64,000 nt of DNA from assembly GCA_900542465.1 (NCBI GenBank), contig UQNS01000002.1:186001-250000 (forward strand), given 5' to 3'. A program made the position numbers and the translations under genes. Shown in pieces: positions 52,435-60,311 of this stretch. A model generated the notes under the pieces. It was not told the origin of the DNA. It ran no database searches and saw only the letters and a program-made list of their open reading frames with translations. Position 1 is the stretch's first letter. Each line of letters starts with the position of its first letter. The DNA comes from an uncultured Eubacteriales bacterium. GTDB taxonomy: Bacteria; Bacillota; Clostridia; Lachnospirales; Lachnospiraceae.

Positions 52435-54072
52435 TTAAAAGTTTGCATAGATCGGATCTACAGGGATATATCCTTTTCCGTAGGCGCCGAATATAATAAT
52501 AAAAACTATCAATGCATAGATCAGACCCCAGGAAATGACGATATGTGATCGGTTCACTTTTTCTCTTATATTTATCCCTTTTTCCTTCAATATAGAAATA
52601 ATAAAAATTATTACAAGCGCAACAGCAACTATTATAAGGTCATGATAATCTACCCCTAATTTTCTCATCAGTCGTGGAGTTAAAGGCATAAAATGGAAAT
52701 TAGTGAGCATATTCATGAACATTGAAAATCCATTCTTTAAGCCTGCTGATCTGAAAAACAGTTCGCCTATGATTACCAATACAGCAGTCCTTATTATCTG
52801 AAGAAATTTATAGAGCCAGGAGTCCGCATTAATATGTAATTTTTTATTAACCTTAAGGACTAAAGGATTAATAAGATTTCCTAAAAGGATAAATGAAAAA
52901 TGATATAAGCCAAAGAATATATAGTTCCACGCAGGCCCGTGCCATAATCCGTTGCATATCCAGACTATAAGCAGAGTTATCCCACCGGCGATCAAAGGCC
53001 CAAAGTGATTGCCGAGTTTTTTTCGTGATCTGGCTGTGAGGTTCTTCATTGGCTTTGAAAGCGTTAAAGGATAAAAAATATAATCCTTAAACCAGGTACC
53101 GAGGCTTATGTGCCAGCGTTTCCAAAATTCAGATATATTCTTCGAAAAAAATGGACGTGAAAAATTCTCAGGCATTTTCACACCGAAGATCTGGGCAGTT
53201 CCTATTACTGCATCCATAGTTCCTGAAAAATCCATGTATAACTGCACTGTATAAGCAACAGCAGCGAGTGCGATGGTGCTTCCGTCAAAACTGCCCGGAT
53301 TAGAAAAAACATTATTGATGAGCGGATTTAAACGGTCTGCTATTACCAGTTTTTTCATAAATCCGAAAAGGATCCTCTCTGCACCGGCACAGAAATCGGA
53401 GAATTTAATGGCTTTTACGGACCACAACTGGTCAGCTGTTTGTGAGTAACGACAAATAGGGCCCTCAATTATCTGAGGAAAGAAACTCATAAACAAGGCA
53501 AGCTTAAAATAGTTTTTCTCAGCAGGAACAGTTCCTCTGTATACATCGAAAACATAGGAAATGGCCTGCATTGTAAAAAATGATATACCGATAGGCATAA
53601 TGTACCTTGGTATAGCAAACTGAAGATCAGAATGAAAGAAATGCAAAATACTGTTAATATTAAAAGTAAAGAAAGCAAGGTACTTAAGTGTCAGCAGGAT
53701 GCCGAGATTAATAATGATACAGATCGTTACTGCTGCGAGCTGCTTGCTCTTAAATATCTTTTTTATTGCTTTTTTCTCTTCTTTATCTGATATGTTTTTT
53801 ACTTCTAAGCACTTGTTTTTTTCCAATTTTCCGATAAGAAGCGAAAAAAGATAGATCGATGTTGTTGATATCACAAGATAGATCAACAGTTTTCCGCTTA
53901 TTAACCAGAAAAAACTATAACTTGCAAACAATAAAAAATACTTTTTCCACTTCTGTGGGAAAAAGCAGTAAATAATTATACAAACAGGTAGAAATACACC
54001 TAAAAAGGCTAATGAAAAGTATGATGTCATCGTCGTAAATCTACCCGCCAATGCCAACGGTGATAACAACAT
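52435..54072 (-). CDS. MBOAT-family membrane acyltransferase (DltB/AlgI-like)
   Basis: A 545-aa polytopic protein. Conserved MBOAT features are EFWKRWHISLGTWFKDY (His321) and GLWHGPAWNYIFFGLYH (His378, His391). MBOATs of this sort move an acyl group from a carrier in the cytoplasm to a polymer outside. It ends YIPVDPIYANF (Tyr542), like the I-Y-x-x-F terminus of DltX and MBOATs whose Tyr acts as an acyl relay. The start is directly after the ACP stop; ATG at 54030 lacks an RBS. Substrate unknown. Confidence 0.85.
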   Translation of the reverse strand: MLLSPLALAGRFTTMTSYFSLAFLGVFLPVCIIIYCFFPQKWKKYFLLFASYSFFWLISGKLLIYLVISTTSIYLFSLLIGKLEKNKCLEVKNISDKEEKKAIKKIFKSKQLAAVTICIIINLGILLTLKYLAFFTFNINSILHFFHSDLQFAIPRYIMPIGISFFTMQAISYVFDVYRGTVPAEKNYFKLALFMSFFPQIIEGPICRYSQTADQLWSVKAIKFSDFCAGAERILFGFMKKLVIADRLNPLINNVFSNPGSFDGSTIALAAVAYTVQLYMDFSGTMDAVIGTAQIFGVKMPENFSRPFFSKNISEFWKRWHISLGTWFKDYIFYPLTLSKPMKNLTARSRKKLGNHFGPLIAGGITLLIVWICNGLWHGPAWNYIFFGLYHFSFILLGNLINPLVLKVNKKLHINADSWLYKFLQIIRTAVLVIIGELFFRSAGLKNGFSMFMNMLTNFHFMPLTPRLMRKLGVDYHDLIIVAVALVIIFIISILKEKGINIREKVNRSHIVISWGLIYALIVFIIIFGAYGKGYIPVDPIYANF

Positions 54073-54303
54073 TTACTCTTCCTCTTGTAATCTGTTAATA
54101 AGTTCCCAAATAGCCTGCATTGAATTGAAGTTTTGCGGAATTATCTCAACTGCAGGAATAGTTACATCAAACTCATCTTCCAGTTCAGCTATTAAAGAAA
54201 TTATAGATAAAGACTCAAGATGGTGTCCATCGATCAGATCCGTACATGTTTTATAATCGATACCAGGCTGAATATCTTCAAGAATACATAATAATTTTTC
54301 CAT
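54073..54303 (-). CDS. Acyl/aminoacyl carrier protein (DltC-like)
   Basis: A 76-aa acidic carrier protein. The phosphopantetheine Ser is Ser31 in HLESLSII, and the rest (SLIAELEDEFDVTIPAVEI) is close to the DltC/PCP pattern. It would be activated by a 4'-phosphopantetheinyl transferase encoded elsewhere and loaded by the adenylating enzyme of this operon. It lies 15 bases after the PLP gene and abuts the MBOAT gene. Confidence 0.85.
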   Translation of the reverse strand: MEKLLCILEDIQPGIDYKTCTDLIDGHHLESLSIISLIAELEDEFDVTIPAVEIIPQNFNSMQAIWELINRLQEEE

Positions 54304-54318
54304 TTTCCCCTACCTTAA

Positions 54319-55497
54319 TTAATAATTTGGACAATTTAATTTTTCTGTTTCAAAACCAGACCTGACCTTCAGTATCGTGCCTTCTTTGTCTAAAATAAAG
54401 ACGCCGGGCAGATCTCTGGATAAGAAAAGAGCGATACCCTCAGTCATACAATAGGCTCCTGCGTTTTCAAAGCAAAGAGTATCCCCTATATTTACATCTC
54501 CAAGCGGGATCTCTTTAGCCATAAGATCATTCATCGTACATAAGGAACCGCATATGTTCCAGGCTTTGCCATCGGAAGGCGTTTTGGTTCCTAATATTGA
54601 AATAACGGGTCTTTTCATAGCCATAGATTGCCCGTAATAGGTTATCTGGTGCATCCCCCCGTCAGTGATGATGTAATTCTGTCTTTTATTGGATTTAACA
54701 TCAACGATATTAGTAAAATAATATCCGCAGGAGGCCGCAATACTTCTGCCTATCTCCAATATTATCTTTCCTTTGTACCTTAAATTACGCAAAAGAGCTG
54801 CGAATTTTGTGAAAAGTTCATCTTCATCAAAAGATTCACCTTCAAAATAAGCAACAGGAAATCCCGTTCCATATTCCAATTCTTCCGGAACGTAAGAATA
54901 CCTTTCTTTTAACTCGTCAATAAAATCGTCGAGCATAGCTAGCTCTCGTTCATATTTTTTTATTGATGTTTTCTGAGTACCTGAGAAATACTGAAGTCCG
55001 ACTAAATGCAACAAAGAATCTGATGCAATGAGTTCGGAAATAAGCTTTTCTATGGTTTCTTTATCCATTCCGAACTGGCTGTTATTAGTAAGCCGCAAAA
55101 GTATCTTGGTCTGTTTTTTATACTTTTTAGAAAATTCATCCAGCAATCTGAACTGTTCGACGGACTCTACGGTAAAGATACCTTCAAAATTTCCAGATTT
55201 GAAGATTGATTCTATAAAATCAGGTGTTTTATAGATACCTGAAATAACCTGACATTCGCTGTCGATACCTAATTTATTGCAAATGCCGGCTTCACCAGGG
55301 GAACATATCTCCATTCTGTCAACTTTCGGATATATCTCCTTTATGATGAAAGTATTAGCCTTCACAGCATAGCAAATGCCAGTATCTTCAGGTAAAAACG
55401 ATTTTATACGATCGATACGATTATATAATCTATTTGTGTCGAATATATAAAACGGTTTATTTTCTTTTTTTGCTAATTCAAATATTTGTTTATTCAC
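54319..55497 (-). CDS. Fold-type III PLP enzyme, amino-acid decarboxylase-like
   Basis: A 392-aa protein of the Orn/DAP/Arg decarboxylase family. PLP-Lys46 lies in YAVKANTF, Glu and Arg of the EPGR-type motif in EIGRSIAASC, and a Cys-rich loop in ICGSLCTMND followed by GAYC near 349. The His that packs on PLP in DAP decarboxylase (HIGSQ) is Phe171 (YFSGTQ). Start GTG 55497 overlaps the ligase stop by four bases. It could decarboxylate a free or carrier-bound amino acid (as BtrK does) or act as a racemase; the substrate is not known. Confidence 0.78.
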   Translation of the reverse strand: MNKQIFELAKKENKPFYIFDTNRLYNRIDRIKSFLPEDTGICYAVKANTFIIKEIYPKVDRMEICSPGEAGICNKLGIDSECQVISGIYKTPDFIESIFKSGNFEGIFTVESVEQFRLLDEFSKKYKKQTKILLRLTNNSQFGMDKETIEKLISELIASDSLLHLVGLQYFSGTQKTSIKKYERELAMLDDFIDELKERYSYVPEELEYGTGFPVAYFEGESFDEDELFTKFAALLRNLRYKGKIILEIGRSIAASCGYYFTNIVDVKSNKRQNYIITDGGMHQITYYGQSMAMKRPVISILGTKTPSDGKAWNICGSLCTMNDLMAKEIPLGDVNIGDTLCFENAGAYCMTEGIALFLSRDLPGVFILDKEGTILKVRSGFETEKLNCPNY

Positions 55498-57017
55498 CTT
55501 TTTATATCCCCCAATTCCATAAGTGCATTTCTATCTATTTTCCCATTCTTATTCAAAGGCATAGTCTCTATTTTTTTAACAGAGGATGGGATCATAAATA
55601 CAGGGAGGTCGATCTTTATCGTATCAATAATACTTTTTTCATCGGCATATCCCACATAAAAAGCCCTTAGCTTTGATCTTTTTTCGTCGAAAACACAGCA
55701 AGCTCTTTCAACACCGCTAATATGTGAAATAGCCCTTTCTATCTCTTCCAGTTCTATGCGGTGCCCCATATATTTGATCTGGAAATCCTTGCGTCCGGCA
55801 AATACCAGGTCAAAGTTTTCATTGTAAAAAGCCAGATCTCCTGTCCTGTATATAAGCTCGTTATAATATGGATTCAGAGGATTCAGGGTAAACGAATCCT
55901 TAATATTTTTATCGAGCGAATAATATCCAAGAGCAAGCGCGCTTCCCCTTACGCATATCTCCCCTTTAGAACCGGAAGCCGTGATTTTTTTATCGTTTTC
56001 ATTCAGGAGAAAAACATCCTCATTAGGAAAGCTTTTTCCTATAGGGAGTCCATCGGCGTAGTCTTTATCCCTCTCTAAGATATAATAGGTGCAGTTGCAG
56101 GTTATTTCTGTCGGTCCATATAAATTAGCATAAAGAACGTCAGGTAAATGCGAACGCCACTCATTCAGGTGTTTATACGGCATTGCTTCACCGGAAAAGA
56201 GGATCTTTTGGACTTTGTCAGGTATCTTGTAGTCCAGCCCATGAAAAGTAGATATCAGGCACAAAGCTGATACTGCCCAGGTCATTACGGTTATGTCGTG
56301 CTCGCATAGAAAATCTATAAGTTCAACGGGTTTTGAAAATAATTCTTTTGGAACGATAACGAGAGAAGCCCCGGTATACATGCATGAGTATATGTCTTTG
56401 ACGGATACGTCAAAATCAAAAGGGGCCTGATTAGCTATCACATCTTTTTCTGTTATATCAAATATATCCGTAAAATATCCTATGAAATCAAGAACGCTCC
56501 GGTGGCTCACTACAATACCCTTGGGTATTCCAGTGGAGCCTGAAGTGAAGTTGATATACAGGGGATCTGTATCGATTATTCTGTTAATGCTTTCATCGAC
56601 CTGTTCCAGACTATTGCCGTACGGTTCCGTTATATGCTCCTCTATTTTTATGACATTACAATCATCAAAGATAGAGACAGCTTCTTCATAAAGATCCGTG
56701 CTGGTTATAACGATCTTATTTTTTAAACTGTCGGATATATTTTTTAATCTTGTTTTTGGTAAAGCCGGATTTAATAAACAATACGGACTTCTTCCGTAGA
56801 GTGCACCAAAAAAGGCAGTTAACGCCATGGCGCCCTTTTCCATAAAAACTGCGACAGGCATATTGCCATCATTATGCTCTAGGATAAAAGAAGCTAAATT
56901 CCTGCTGTTCTCCCTGAATTCAGCGAATGTAAGAACCCCATCATTGGCAAAAAGAAATTTTTTGCGCGGATAAAGAGCGGCATTTTCTTCCAAAAGCCAC
57001 AATACATTATTTTTCAT
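55494..57017 (-). CDS. NRPS-type adenylating enzyme (DltA-like)
   Basis: A 507-aa stand-alone adenylation domain. The ATP loop is FTSGSTGIPKG (157-167), D203 in FDFDVSV matches the Asp that holds the amino group in amino-acid-activating domains, then LYGPTE (299-304), YRTGD (390-394) and catalytic Lys493 in NKNGKID. Ser275 (LFSGEAMP) replaces the Cys of DltA that helps select D-alanine. It should load an amino acid on the carrier protein. GGGGG at 57023-57027 sets the start at 57017; longer frames to 57080 overlap the promoter. Confidence 0.85.
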   Translation of the reverse strand: MKNNVLWLLEENAALYPRKKFLFANDGVLTFAEFRENSRNLASFILEHNDGNMPVAVFMEKGAMALTAFFGALYGRSPYCLLNPALPKTRLKNISDSLKNKIVITSTDLYEEAVSIFDDCNVIKIEEHITEPYGNSLEQVDESINRIIDTDPLYINFTSGSTGIPKGIVVSHRSVLDFIGYFTDIFDITEKDVIANQAPFDFDVSVKDIYSCMYTGASLVIVPKELFSKPVELIDFLCEHDITVMTWAVSALCLISTFHGLDYKIPDKVQKILFSGEAMPYKHLNEWRSHLPDVLYANLYGPTEITCNCTYYILERDKDYADGLPIGKSFPNEDVFLLNENDKKITASGSKGEICVRGSALALGYYSLDKNIKDSFTLNPLNPYYNELIYRTGDLAFYNENFDLVFAGRKDFQIKYMGHRIELEEIERAISHISGVERACCVFDEKRSKLRAFYVGYADEKSIIDTIKIDLPVFMIPSSVKKIETMPLNKNGKIDRNALMELGDIKR

Positions 57018-57051
57018 ATTTTCCCCCAATATAAATAAAATTACATGTCCT

Positions 57052-57080
57052 ATGATATCTATAACCTTGCATCCATGCAA
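57052..57080 (-). promoter_or_regulatory. Candidate promoter and palindromic operator of the acylation operon
   Basis: On the minus strand TTGCAT (57080-57075), 17 bases, TATCAT (57057-57052). The -35 is half of a perfect palindrome TTGCAT-CC-ATGCAA at 57067-57080, a plausible operator. Predicted transcript start is about 57045. Confidence 0.5.
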
Positions 57081-57114
57081 TATTATTTATAAAAAATTAA
57101 TAAGAAAAGGCTGA

Positions 57115-58098
57115 TCATGATAGAGCTTCTGCGATCAGAAGCTCTACGCCAAGCCTGTCTCCGATCAATCCTGTTTTTATATCCTCCTCAGTTTGAGCAA
57201 AGCTCTCAGCAAGACTGATCAGTTTTTCGAGACTGAAATTTTCAGCCTGTTTCATATAATTATTTACCACGAAAGGCATGACTCCCTTCATACCAATATT
57301 CTTAGCCAGATCTGCACGAGAAATATTTTTATCGGCAGTTTTGACCTGTAGGATCCCCATAAAATGACGCTCTATAAGAATCAGGATCTTAACAGGGGGC
57401 TCATTAAGCGCCAGTAGATCATAATACAGCTTAAAGGCCTGCTTTCGGTTTTTACATGCTATAGCTGATATCATATCGAAGACCCTGTCTTCCAGCTGTA
57501 CACTGCATATTGCGAATACATCTTCCAGACTTATAGCTTTTTTATCGGATGTGTATGAAAATAGCTTTTCAAGTTCGTTTGAAATTATACCAAGACTATG
57601 CCCTGTTCTTTTCAGTATCTCGAGTATAACCTCATTGCTTACCTGAATATCGTTTTCTTTGCATTTCATGGCAATAAAACGTCCAAGGCTGTCTTGGGTC
57701 TGTGCATTCAATTCTGCTGCATAGCCCTTTTCATTTATTATTTTAAAAAGCCTTTTCCTTTTATCTATGCTTTTTTCAACTATTATCAAGTGTAAATAAT
57801 CAGGAGGATTCTGAAGAAATTTTTCAAGATCCTCTGATCCGGAAACACCGAAGATATCTGTGTCATTTAAAATAATCAAGCGTCTTTCTGAAAAAAATGG
57901 CAAAGTCTCTCCTATTGAGATAACTTCATCGAAGTTTTTCAGTTTTTCACTGATAATGGTGACATTCATAGTATCATCACCGACCATAGCCTCTTTCAGG
58001 CGGTCTTTCATCTGTTTCTTAAGATAGTCTTCTTCCCCGTAAAGCAAGTAAATTGGTTTGAAATTATTTGCCTTTATATCAGCGTTTATCGTTTTCAT
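57115..58098 (-). CDS. holA: DNA polymerase III delta subunit
   Basis: HolA (327 aa), clamp-loader subunit that opens the beta clamp. An AAA+-like N-terminus begins INADIKANNFKPIYLLYGEEDY, a family signature, and a C-terminal collar helix domain follows. The last codons form a perfect 11-bp inverted repeat (57121-57146) that may influence termination. In Firmicutes holA normally lies next to rpsT. Confidence 0.93.
   Translation of the reverse strand: MKTINADIKANNFKPIYLLYGEEDYLKKQMKDRLKEAMVGDDTMNVTIISEKLKNFDEVISIGETLPFFSERRLIILNDTDIFGVSGSEDLEKFLQNPPDYLHLIIVEKSIDKRKRLFKIINEKGYAAELNAQTQDSLGRFIAMKCKENDIQVSNEVILEILKRTGHSLGIISNELEKLFSYTSDKKAISLEDVFAICSVQLEDRVFDMISAIACKNRKQAFKLYYDLLALNEPPVKILILIERHFMGILQVKTADKNISRADLAKNIGMKGVMPFVVNNYMKQAENFSLEKLISLAESFAQTEEDIKTGLIGDRLGVELLIAEALS
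57121..57146 (-). repeat. Inverted repeat in the end of holA
   Basis: TAGAGCTTCTG and CAGAAGCTCTA (loop CGAT) are perfect complements inside the last ten codons of holA. A T-rich stretch begins about 17 bases downstream on the minus strand, so it may act as a weak terminator or attenuator. Confidence 0.55.
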
Positions 58099-58116
58099 CG
58101 TATGCTCTTTCTTTAA

Positions 58117-58914
58117 TCAGTTCTTATCATTTTCATCGAGAACATGCAGAAAGTGTTCACCCATAGCTTTAAGTTTGGCTTTCTGTTCCGTACTTAGCTC
58201 AGCGATTTCAGGAACAGCATTGTTTTCAGCAGGATTTTCTCTGTAACCCAGCATGATCTTCTTGAAAAGTTCCTGAGCTGTCGGAGGTGTGTATGTGATC
58301 GCATTAGCCCCGGCAGCAATAGTTTCAAGTATACTTTCCGGTCTTCCTCCGCCGGAGGCGATGATAGGGATCTTAGGTGCGATACTCCTTACATGGCGGA
58401 CGATATCAGCAGTGTCCTTGCCTCCGGCAACGTTTATGATCGCGGCTCCGGCTTTGATCCTGGCCTGGATATCGGTGTCTTTATTAATTACAGTAATAAT
58501 GGCGGGGATATCAACTGCTTCAGAAACAGCTTTTAAATTAATATTAGAAATAGGCTGGTTCATTATTACACCCCAGGCTCCCTGACATTCTACATCTTTT
58601 GCAAGAGAGACTGTCCTGAGCCCTTTGGTAAATCCGCCGCCTATACCGCAAAATACAGGCATTGATGAATGTTTAATAATAGCGTCGGAAATAGACTGCT
58701 GCGGTGTGAAAGGATATACTGCAAAAACAGCATCGGCATCGCAGTTCTTAATAATAGCCAGATCTGTCGTAAAAACAAGACTCCTGATCTTCCGGCCAAA
58801 TATAACTATACCGCTGGCCTGTTTTATTTCATTTGGCAGTTTTAAAATATTGTGACGAAGCTTTCCGTTGATCTGGTTGATGCTGTCGTTATCTGTATTT
58901 ATAAAATCGCTCAT
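58117..58914 (-). CDS. TIM-barrel-like phosphate-binding protein of unknown substrate
   Basis: A 265-aa protein with a repeated pattern of strands and glycine-rich loops: VFCGIGGGFTKG, AGAAIINVAGGKDTA and IIASGGGRPESI followed by AGANAITYTPPT. Such phosphate-binding loops occur in the (beta/alpha)8 barrel enzymes of the IGPS/ThiG/KDPG group. No catalytic signature was recognised. RBS is fair. It lies 18 bases upstream of holA on the same strand and may be cotranscribed with it. The name is uncertain. Confidence 0.55.
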   Translation of the reverse strand: MSDFINTDNDSINQINGKLRHNILKLPNEIKQASGIVIFGRKIRSLVFTTDLAIIKNCDADAVFAVYPFTPQQSISDAIIKHSSMPVFCGIGGGFTKGLRTVSLAKDVECQGAWGVIMNQPISNINLKAVSEAVDIPAIITVINKDTDIQARIKAGAAIINVAGGKDTADIVRHVRSIAPKIPIIASGGGRPESILETIAAGANAITYTPPTAQELFKKIMLGYRENPAENNAVPEIAELSTEQKAKLKAMGEHFLHVLDENDKN

Positions 58915-58938
58915 GTATTTCTCCTATTTAAGTATGTA

Positions 58939-59481
58939 TTATTTGAGTCTGATCAGCTTCCCGCGGCATCGGCTGCATCTGTAAAGATCAGTGTGCCGAA
59001 CTAAATTGCTCATTCGCATTCGTCTCCATTCTGATCCGCATTCCGGGCATTTGATCAGGTACTTAAAATTAATATTAATTCTATCATCAAGGCCAAATTC
59101 AGACATTGAAGAAAGTCTTGATATCTTATATTCAGGATACATTCTGTTTACATATTCAGCTAATTTTGCCCACTGTCCGCGATGATTATTTCGTGATCCG
59201 CTCGTATGATCAGCTACAGCATGAAGTATCTCGTGGATGATCGTGCTTTTAACCTTATTCCTGTATTCCTTTATGATCTCCGGAGTAAGTATAAAAGCTG
59301 ATATATCAAGATCAAATGTATTCTTTCTGAGATCGTGACGGCAGACTCCAAACCTGCGTTGCGTTCTATAATTAACTTTTACAGACATAGGGACGTCTGT
59401 TGATATACCTATATTTTTCAGGTCTTCACAGGACTCAGTAAAAAGAAGCTTAAGGATCTCTTCAGAGTATGTATTTTTCAT
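58939..59481 (-). CDS. SprT-like zinc metalloprotease-like protein
   Basis: A 180-aa SprT-domain protein. The zinc motif is HEILHAVADH (HExxH-x3-H type). The C-terminus has a zinc ribbon formed by CPEC and CSRC. Related SprT/Spartan proteins degrade DNA-protein cross-links or act as metal-binding proteins; bacterial function is poorly known. It is followed by the TIM-barrel-like gene (24 bases). Confidence 0.8.
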   Translation of the reverse strand: MKNTYSEEILKLLFTESCEDLKNIGISTDVPMSVKVNYRTQRRFGVCRHDLRKNTFDLDISAFILTPEIIKEYRNKVKSTIIHEILHAVADHTSGSRNNHRGQWAKLAEYVNRMYPEYKISRLSSMSEFGLDDRININFKYLIKCPECGSEWRRMRMSNLVRHTDLYRCSRCRGKLIRLK

Positions 59482-59757
59482 ATGCCCTCACAAACACAAA
59501 ACTTACCAGGCAATTATAAATGAAAAAAGAAAAAAAAAAAACAAAAAAGGAGTACCGCCGGCAAACGGTACTCCTAAAGGAATAGTTATGAAAAAGAAAA
59601 AAAAATCAACTATGTAAGATCGAATATATCTTTCTTACAGTGGTTATACTATATATGATTTTTGATGATTGAATGTTCTATTTTTGAAGAAAGTGTGACA
59701 AATCCGCTATTTAAGGGCTTTTTAAGAAGTTTAATTTTTTGTTAAGTATTAAGTTGT
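59482..59757. other. 276-base gap with terminator and possible small RNA
   Basis: This region between ybaK and the SprT-like gene is very AT-rich. AGGAGTACCG and CGGTACTCCT (59548-59575) form a 10-bp stem that on the minus strand is followed by TTTTTTGTTTTTTTT, a strong terminator about 180 bases after ybaK. The long interval suggests an extended 3'UTR or a separate small RNA. A plus-strand codon run (59587) could encode MKKKKKSTM, but this is probably chance. Confidence 0.55.
59542..59577 (-). terminator. Strong terminator in the ybaK downstream gap
   Basis: Stem AGGAGTACCG / CGGTACTCCT with an eight-base loop and a long T tract on the minus strand. Confidence 0.85.
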
Positions 59758-60228
59758 TTACTTGTAGCAGATATCTGCAAAGTCAAATGAGATCACCTTA
59801 GAGAGTTCTTCAAGACTGGTCTCTATCTGATATCCTATTTTCCCGCCTGAAAATATAATTTTATCATGAGTCTTCGCTGAAATGTCTATGGTCGTTTTGA
59901 AAAACTTTTTCATACCCACAGGGGAACATCCTCCATGGATGTATCCGGTAAGCGAAAACAAGTCTTTTGACCGAAGCATTTCTATTTTTTTCTGGCCTAC
60001 AGATCTGGCTGCAGCTTTAAGATCCAATTCTTCCGCAACAGGTATCAAGAATACAAAGAGATTCCTGTCAGATGAGATCGTGACAAGTGTTTTAAAGACC
60101 TGTCTCGGATCTTCATTAAGGATTCTTGCTACCTCCGTTCCGCTTACAGCGCCGGTGTTCAGGTAGGTATGGACTTTATATCTGGCTTTTTTCATATCCA
60201 TAAGCCGCATTGCGTTAGTTTTATCCAT
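59758..60228 (-). CDS. ybaK: YbaK/EbsC-type aminoacyl-tRNA deacylase
   Basis: A 156-aa Cys-tRNA(Pro) deacylase-like protein that corrects misacylated tRNA. Family features are the central KTLVTISSDRNLFVFLIPV and the loop GGCSPVGMKKFFKT with the conserved GGxxP pattern. Monocistronic, with comEC upstream by 84 bases. Confidence 0.92.
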   Translation of the reverse strand: MDKTNAMRLMDMKKARYKVHTYLNTGAVSGTEVARILNEDPRQVFKTLVTISSDRNLFVFLIPVAEELDLKAAARSVGQKKIEMLRSKDLFSLTGYIHGGCSPVGMKKFFKTTIDISAKTHDKIIFSGGKIGYQIETSLEELSKVISFDFADICYK

Positions 60229-60311
60229 ATAATCATCTCCGGAAAGTATTTATTTAAAAAATATTATCAACGGGTGAAGATCCGCTGTCAATAAGCAAAT
60301 GCAGCAGCCAT

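Noticed and set aside
59587..59616. Nine-residue plus-strand mini-gene MKKKKKSTM
   Set aside because: A poly-A region with a weak RBS and no downstream gene on the same strand; a chance frame is most likely.
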